From assembly GCF_004364325.1 (NCBI RefSeq), contig NZ_SOCP01000008.1, positions 248,001 to 312,000 of the forward strand: 64,000 nt of DNA, in the 5' to 3' direction. Each line of letters begins with the position of its first letter. Positions within the stretch are counted from its first letter, which is position 1. The notes under the pieces were generated by a model. That model searched no databases. It worked only from the letters and a program-made list of their open reading frames with translations, and had not been told where the DNA came from. The translations under genes were made by a program, and so were the position numbers. This DNA comes from Actinophytocola oryzae. Its GTDB lineage: Bacteria; Actinomycetota; Actinomycetes; Mycobacteriales; Pseudonocardiaceae. This document shows positions 59,393 to 64,000 of the stretch, in pieces.

Positions 59393-60706
59393 ATGCGGAG
59401 AACACGCTGGGGAATGGTGGGCGCGGCTCTCGCGGTCGGCCTGACCGGGTGCGGCGGAACAGGGCCCGGTGACCAGGACGTGGTCGAGGTGCCGGCCGAC
59501 CCCGGCCAGGTCACCGGGGCGATCACGGTTCTCACCAACCGCACCGACCAGGTGCAGGACGGGACCTTCGGGCGGTATGTCGCGGAGTTCAACAAGGTCT
59601 ACCCGAAGGTGAAGGTCGACTTCCAGGGCCTCACCGACTACGAGGGCGACGTCAAGATCCGGCTGAACAGCGACGACTACGGCGACGTGCTGTCCATCCC
59701 GAACTCGGTGCCCACGAGCCAGTACCCGACCTTCTTCGCGCCCCTCGGCGCGCGGGACACCGTGGCGGAGAAGTACGAGTTCACCGACAGCGCCACCGTC
59801 GACGGGCAGGTCTACGGCATCGCCAACATCGGCGTGGCCAACGGTTTCGTCTACAACAAGGCCATCTGGGAGCAGGCGGGCGTATCCGACTGGCCGACCA
59901 CCCCGGACGAGTTCCTCACCGCGCTCGCGGCGATCAAGTCGAAGACCGGTGCGACGCCGTACTACACCAACTACAAGGACGCCTGGCCGTTGACGAACTG
60001 GGGCAACGCCCTCGGCTCGCCGAGCTGTGACGCGGCCGCCAACGACGCGCTCGTCGACACCGCCCGGCCGTGGGACAAGGGTGAGGACCTCAACGTCATC
60101 GACACCCTGCTGTACGACATCGTCCACAACGGACTCTCCGAGGCCGACCCCAACACCACCAACTGGGAGAACTCGAAGAACCTCATCGCGACCGGGAAGA
60201 TCGCGACGATGTGGCTCGGGTCGTGGGCGGTCGCGCAGCTGCGCCAGGCCGCGGAGAAGGCGGGTGCGAACCCCGACGACATCGGGTTCATGCCGTTCCC
60301 GTCCCAGGTGGACGGGAAGTTCTGCACCGCGGTCCGTCCCGACTACAAGTACGCGGTCAACGTGCACAGCGAGAACAAGCCGGCGGCCAGGGCCTGGATG
60401 GAGTGGTTCATCAACTCCTCGGGGGACGCGCGGGACTCGCTGTCGATCTCCTCGGTCAAGGGCGCGCCGCTGCCCGAGAGCCTCCAGCCGTTCCAGGACG
60501 CGGGGGTGACGTTCGTCAACATCAGCTATGCCGACAACAAGGCCGTCCTCGACATCGACAAGGCGTCCGAGGTCGGCCTGAACGCACCCGACTACCGGCA
60601 GCGCATCGTCGACGTGGCACGGGGAGCCGCCGACGGTGACCTAGAGTCCGTCTTCGACGACCTCAACCAGAGGTGGTCGGACGCGAGGGACGCGGTCGGT
60701 GGCTGA
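59393..60706 (+). CDS. ABC sugar importer, solute-binding lipoprotein
   Basis: 437-residue extracytoplasmic binding protein. A lipoprotein signal ends in LTGC (lipid-attached Cys20). The mature body has the family-1 solute-binding fold: GAITVLTNRTDQVQDGTFGR, YGDVLSIPNSVPTSQYPTFF, VYGIANIGVANGFVYNKAIW, and KIATMWLGSWAVAQLRQAAE. It would capture an oligosaccharide, presumably a mannoside given the downstream beta-mannosidase. The first gene of the operon; its stop overlaps the next gene's GTG by 8 bp. No ATPase gene is present, so a shared MsiK-type ATPase elsewhere is likely. Confidence 0.92.
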   Translation: MRRTRWGMVGAALAVGLTGCGGTGPGDQDVVEVPADPGQVTGAITVLTNRTDQVQDGTFGRYVAEFNKVYPKVKVDFQGLTDYEGDVKIRLNSDDYGDVLSIPNSVPTSQYPTFFAPLGARDTVAEKYEFTDSATVDGQVYGIANIGVANGFVYNKAIWEQAGVSDWPTTPDEFLTALAAIKSKTGATPYYTNYKDAWPLTNWGNALGSPSCDAAANDALVDTARPWDKGEDLNVIDTLLYDIVHNGLSEADPNTTNWENSKNLIATGKIATMWLGSWAVAQLRQAAEKAGANPDDIGFMPFPSQVDGKFCTAVRPDYKYAVNVHSENKPAARAWMEWFINSSGDARDSLSISSVKGAPLPESLQPFQDAGVTFVNISYADNKAVLDIDKASEVGLNAPDYRQRIVDVARGAADGDLESVFDDLNQRWSDARDAVGG

Positions 60707-61646
60707 CCGAGGGGTGGGCATCGCGACCCGGGTGCCGAGTGTCCACCGTGGACTTCCGGTGGCGCCGCCACCGAAACGTGGTGCCCGCCTCGGCAACCGG
60801 TGGACACCGTGGCTCTTCCTGCTCGTGCCGCTGGCGTTCCTGGCGGTGTTCACGTTCGTCCCCGTCGCGGACATGTTCTTCTACAGCCTCACCGACTGGG
60901 ACGGCCTCAGCCCGTCGCCGTCCTTCGTCGGCCTGGACAACTACGTCGACCTGTTCACCAGGCCGCAGCTGTTCCAGGTGTTCGCCGTCAGCCTCTTCTA
61001 CCTCGTCGGCGCCGCCGTCCAGATCGTCGCGGCCCTGTACTTCGCGACGCTGCTCAGCTCGAAGCTCCGACTCCGCAACGTCTTCAAGGGGGTCCTGTTC
61101 TTCCCCTACCTGATCAACGGGGTCGCGATCGGGTTCGTGTTCCTCTACTTCTTCCAACCCGACGGCACGCTCGACACGGTCCTGCGGCTGGTCGACGTCG
61201 ACCCCCGGCTGTGGCTCGGCGACCCCGGCCTGGTGAACACCTCGCTCGCGAGCGTGTCGGTGTGGCGGTTCACGGGGCTGAACATGGTGCTGTTCATCGG
61301 GGCGATCCAGTCGATCCCGCCGCAGCTGTACGAGGCGGCGGAGCTGGACGGCGCGACCCGGTGGCAGCAGTTCCGCCACATCATCGCGCCGGGCATCAGG
61401 CCGGTCATCAGCCTGAGCGCGATCCTGGCCGTCTCCGGAGCGCTGTCGGTGTTCGAGATCCCGTTCATCATGACCGGCGGGTCGAACAACAGCGAGACCT
61501 TCGTCATCCAGACGATCAAGCTCGCGTTCAACTTCAACAAGGTGGGGCTGGCCTGCGCGGCGACCGTCGTCCTGCTGGGCATCGTGCTGGTGGTCACCTG
61601 GCTCCAGCGGCGCATCGTCCCGGACGAACGGGTGGAGCTGTCATGA
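60699..61646 (+). CDS. ABC sugar importer, permease 1 (MalF-type)
   Basis: 315-residue inner-membrane protein with about six helices after a basic 35-residue N-terminus (WTPWLFLLVPLAFLAVFTFV, LFYLVGAAVQIVAALYFATL, FPYLINGVAIGFVFLYFF). The EAA loop reads LYEAAELDGATRWQQFRHII and contacts the ATPase. GTG at 60699 overlaps the binding-protein gene by 8 bp. The partner permease overlaps its stop by 4 bp. Confidence 0.93.
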   Translation: MADRGVGIATRVPSVHRGLPVAPPPKRGARLGNRWTPWLFLLVPLAFLAVFTFVPVADMFFYSLTDWDGLSPSPSFVGLDNYVDLFTRPQLFQVFAVSLFYLVGAAVQIVAALYFATLLSSKLRLRNVFKGVLFFPYLINGVAIGFVFLYFFQPDGTLDTVLRLVDVDPRLWLGDPGLVNTSLASVSVWRFTGLNMVLFIGAIQSIPPQLYEAAELDGATRWQQFRHIIAPGIRPVISLSAILAVSGALSVFEIPFIMTGGSNNSETFVIQTIKLAFNFNKVGLACAATVVLLGIVLVVTWLQRRIVPDERVELS

Positions 61647-62491
61647 CGGCGCGGACCGAGTTCGCCCGGGGCGGCGTGGTCACGTTCGCCAAGTACGCGT
61701 CGCTCGTGGTGGCCAGCCTGGTCGTGATCGTGCCCCTGCTGGCCATCGTCCTCACCTCCCTGCGCACGAGCGACGAGATGGCGGCAGGCGCGAGCGCGCT
61801 CTCCATCCCCCGGAACTGGTTCAACCTGCACAACTACGCGGTGGCGTTCACCCAGGGACGGATGCCGCTGGCGCTGTGGAACACCGCGTTCATCCTGTTC
61901 TTCTCGTTGCTCGGCACGGTGTTCGTGGGATCGATGACGGCCTACGCGGTCGACCGCCACCACTTCCGGGGAAGGCGGGTGGTCCTGGCGCTGTTCCTGC
62001 TCGCCGCGCTGGTGCCGAGCGTCACCACCCAGGTGGCGACGTTCCAGGTGGTGAACACGATCGGCGTGATGAACACGCGGTGGGCACCCATCCTGCTGTA
62101 CACCGGAACCGACATCGTCTCGATCTACATCTTCCTGCAGTTCATCCGGTCCATCCCCCTGTCCCTCGACGAGGCCGCGCGCATCGACGGCGCCGGCCCG
62201 CTCACCATCTACTGGCGGATAGTCCTTCCGTTGCTGCGTCCGGCGATCGCCACGGTCGTCATCGTCAAGGGCGTGGCCATCTACAACGACTTCTACATCC
62301 CGTTCCTGTACATGCCCGCGCAGGACCTCGGCACCATCTCGACCTCGCTGTTCCGCTTCAAGGGCCCGTTCGGTGCGCAGTGGGAGGTCATCTCCGCGGG
62401 CGCCGCGCTCGTGATCCTCCCCAGCCTGATCGTCTTCCTGGCACTGCAGCGGTTCATCTACAGCGGCATCACGGCAGGCGCGACCAAGTAA
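61643..62491 (+). CDS. ABC sugar importer, permease 2 (MalG-type)
   Basis: 282-residue inner-membrane protein with about six helices (YASLVVASLVVIVPLLAIVL, WNTAFILFFSLLGTVFVGSM, LALFLLAALVPSVTTQVATF). Its EAA loop is LDEAARIDGAGPLTIYWRIV followed by LPLLRPAIATV. ATG 61643 overlaps the stop of permease 1 (ATGA), indicating coupled translation and equal dosage. The next gene, a beta-mannosidase, starts 24 bp after its stop. Confidence 0.93.
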   Translation: MTARTEFARGGVVTFAKYASLVVASLVVIVPLLAIVLTSLRTSDEMAAGASALSIPRNWFNLHNYAVAFTQGRMPLALWNTAFILFFSLLGTVFVGSMTAYAVDRHHFRGRRVVLALFLLAALVPSVTTQVATFQVVNTIGVMNTRWAPILLYTGTDIVSIYIFLQFIRSIPLSLDEAARIDGAGPLTIYWRIVLPLLRPAIATVVIVKGVAIYNDFYIPFLYMPAQDLGTISTSLFRFKGPFGAQWEVISAGAALVILPSLIVFLALQRFIYSGITAGATK

Positions 62492-62515
62492 CCCCTCTTG
62501 ACCAGGAGTCGTGGT

Positions 62516-64000
62516 TTGACCAGAAGCACACCTCTCACGTCGGGCTGGACCCTGCGGCTGGCGGGCGGTGAGGCTCCCGCCGACGTGCGTCACGTGGCGG
62601 TGCCCGCGCAGGTGCCCGGGTCGTGCCACACCGACCTCATGGCGGCCGGGCTGATCCCCGATCCGTACCAGGACCTCAACGAACTGGCGCTGACGTGGGT
62701 CGGGCGAGCCGACTGGGAGTACCGGACGATCCTGGACGACCTCCCCGAGCCCGGCGAGCGCACCGAACTGGTGTTCGACGGACTGGACACGGTCGCCGCC
62801 GTGTCACTCGACGGCGACCTCCTCGGTACGACCCGGAACATGCACCGCTCGTACCGGTTCGACGTCACCGGCCGGGTCACGGCGGGTTCGGTCCTGTCGG
62901 TGCTGTTCACCTCCGCCTACACCGAGGCGGAGGGTTTGCGTGACCGGCTGGGATCGCGCCCGAACGCCTACCCGGAGCCGTTCAACTACGTCCGCAAGAT
63001 GGCGTGCGGCTTCGGGTGGGACTGGGGGCCGACCCTGGTGACGGCAGGCATCTGGCGCCCGGTGCGCCTCGAGACCTGGAGCACCGCGCGGCTGGCCGTC
63101 GTGCGCCCGCTCGTCACCGTCCACAACGGAACGGGGAAGGTGGCGGCACATCTGGAGCTGGTACGGACGGACTCCGGACGGCACCACACCCTCACCGTCA
63201 CCGTCGCCGTGGGCGCGACCACGGCGACCGTCACGGTCCCCGCACTGGACGACAAACCCGTGGTCCACCTCGACGTCCCCGACCCCGCCCTGTGGTGGCC
63301 GCGCGGCTACGGCGAGCAAGCTCTGCACACCTGCACTGTCACGCTCGCCGACGCGGCGACCGGCGAGGTCCTCGACCGCTGGGAGCGGCGGATCGGTTTC
63401 CGCACCGTCGAACTCGACACCGCACGCGACGACCACGGCAGCGCGTTCACGGTGAAGGTCAACGACACCCCGGTGTTCGCGCGGGGCGTCAACTGGATCC
63501 CGGACGACGCCCTGCTCACCAGGGTCACCCCCGAGCGCTACCGGCACCGCCTCGACCAGGCCGCCGACGCCGGGGTGAACCTGGTCCGTGTCTGGGGCGG
63601 CGGGATCTACGAGGACCACGCCTTCTACTCCGCGTGCGACGAGCTGGGGCTGCTCGTCTGGCAGGACTTCCTGTTCGCGTGTGCCGCCTACCCGGAGGAG
63701 CAGCCGCTGCGCGGTGAGGTGGAGGCCGAGGCGCGGGAGAACGTCGTCCGCCTGATGCCGCACCCGAGCCTCGTGCTGTGGAACGGGAACAACGAGAACC
63801 TGTGGGGATTCCGCGACTGGGGCTGGGAGACGGAGCTGGCGGGCGACAGCTGGGGTGAGGGCTACTACCTCGGCCTGCTGCCGCGTGTCGTGGCGGAGCT
63901 GGACCCGACCAGGCCGTACTACCCGGGCAGCCCGTGGTCGGGGTCGTGGGACCGCCACCCCAACGACCCGGCGCACGGCCCGACGCACTCGTGGGAGGTG
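62516..64000 (+). CDS. GH2 beta-mannosidase (3' end beyond window)
   Basis: At least 495 residues, frame open to the last base. TTG start at 62516 with AGGAG and 7-base spacing. No signal peptide, so it is likely cytoplasmic, acting on imported oligosaccharides. The sugar-binding domain (~10-170) includes TWVGRADWEYRTILDDLPEP and RKMACGFGWDWGPTLVTAGI, the latter typical of beta-mannosidases. An Ig-like domain follows (~180-290), then the TIM barrel with ARGVNWIPDDALLTRVTPER, VRVWGGGIYEDHAFYSACDE and the acid/base motif LWNGNNEN with Glu427. The nucleophile lies beyond the window. It is the fourth gene of the LacI/ABC operon and defines it as a mannoside utilisation locus. Confidence 0.92.
   Translation, partial: MTRSTPLTSGWTLRLAGGEAPADVRHVAVPAQVPGSCHTDLMAAGLIPDPYQDLNELALTWVGRADWEYRTILDDLPEPGERTELVFDGLDTVAAVSLDGDLLGTTRNMHRSYRFDVTGRVTAGSVLSVLFTSAYTEAEGLRDRLGSRPNAYPEPFNYVRKMACGFGWDWGPTLVTAGIWRPVRLETWSTARLAVVRPLVTVHNGTGKVAAHLELVRTDSGRHHTLTVTVAVGATTATVTVPALDDKPVVHLDVPDPALWWPRGYGEQALHTCTVTLADAATGEVLDRWERRIGFRTVELDTARDDHGSAFTVKVNDTPVFARGVNWIPDDALLTRVTPERYRHRLDQAADAGVNLVRVWGGGIYEDHAFYSACDELGLLVWQDFLFACAAYPEEQPLRGEVEAEARENVVRLMPHPSLVLWNGNNENLWGFRDWGWETELAGDSWGEGYYLGLLPRVVAELDPTRPYYPGSPWSGSWDRHPNDPAHGPTHSWEV

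Noticed and set aside
1..64000. tRNA genes, rRNA, CRISPR arrays, prophage or integrase genes
   Set aside because: I looked for cloverleaf-like stretches, regularly spaced repeats and recombinase motifs by eye and found none; a covariance-model search would be needed to exclude small RNAs.

Overview
This 64 kb window is very GC-rich, with strong G/C bias at third codon positions, many GTG and TTG starts, several leaderless-looking promoters and short or overlapping gene junctions. Gene families such as SARP/AfsR-type regulators with NB-ARC and TPR regions, PucR and DUF5937 regulators, Roadblock/LC7 pairs and secreted FG-GAP wall hydrolases point to a filamentous actinomycete. A Lentzea/Saccharothrix/Amycolatopsis-like member of the Pseudonocardiales is my best guess. 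I saw no rRNA, tRNA, CRISPR array, integrase or intact transposase. It reads as chromosomal accessory sequence rich in secreted hydrolases and regulators.

Layout. 1-9 kb: LuxR regulator, a small membrane protein, PIG-L deacetylase with a DUF5937/ArsR regulator, DUF4279 protein, methyltransferase, secreted GH2 exo-glucosaminidase, TetR, and an MDR oxidoreductase. 9-18 kb: secreted DUF5010-like glycosidase, an array of hairpin repeats, then wall module A (VanX-like D-Ala-D-Ala dipeptidase, 1001-aa SARP/NB-ARC/TPR regulator, P60-like FG-GAP protein, lysozyme-like FG-GAP protein). 18-29 kb: DUF1684, GNAT, drug-efflux MFS/TetR pair with clear operators, a YbaB-XRE fusion, a secreted M23 peptidase, a second DUF5937 regulator, a membrane-spanning XRE protein, VOC, Smr and M20 proteins. 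29-35 kb: PhoD phosphatase with a secreted propeller-like protein, a GH-like secreted protein, AraC, methyltransferase. 35-42 kb: a lone KS-AT protein with a ruined KS, a nucleotidyltransferase, a metzincin protease, a MepA-like murein endopeptidase, and a small alarmone synthetase. A 162-bp MITE-like element lies exactly between the latter and a convergent DHFR-family gene. 43-51 kb: a five-gene overlapping operon (DUF917, HyuA-like, NCS1 permease, HyuA, DUF917) divergent from a PucR regulator. 51-58 kb: a Roadblock pair, a small secreted protein, and wall module B (P60-like FG-GAP protein, degenerate VanX-like protein, 1011-aa SARP/NB-ARC/TPR regulator). 58-64 kb: LacI plus an ABC sugar importer and a GH2 beta-mannosidase cut by the window end.

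How they may work together. The strongest theme is peptidoglycan turnover. At least six secreted or D-Ala-D-Ala-directed proteins are present, and a regulator/VanX-like/P60-FG-GAP set occurs twice. In copy B the dipeptidase has lost two catalytic residues, which suggests a sensing or binding role or decay. The right end is a mannoside uptake and cleavage operon under LacI. The 43-51 kb operon looks like hydantoin or related cyclic amide/purine-pyrimidine catabolism under PucR. Functions named here come from motif recognition by eye, and no database search was run.
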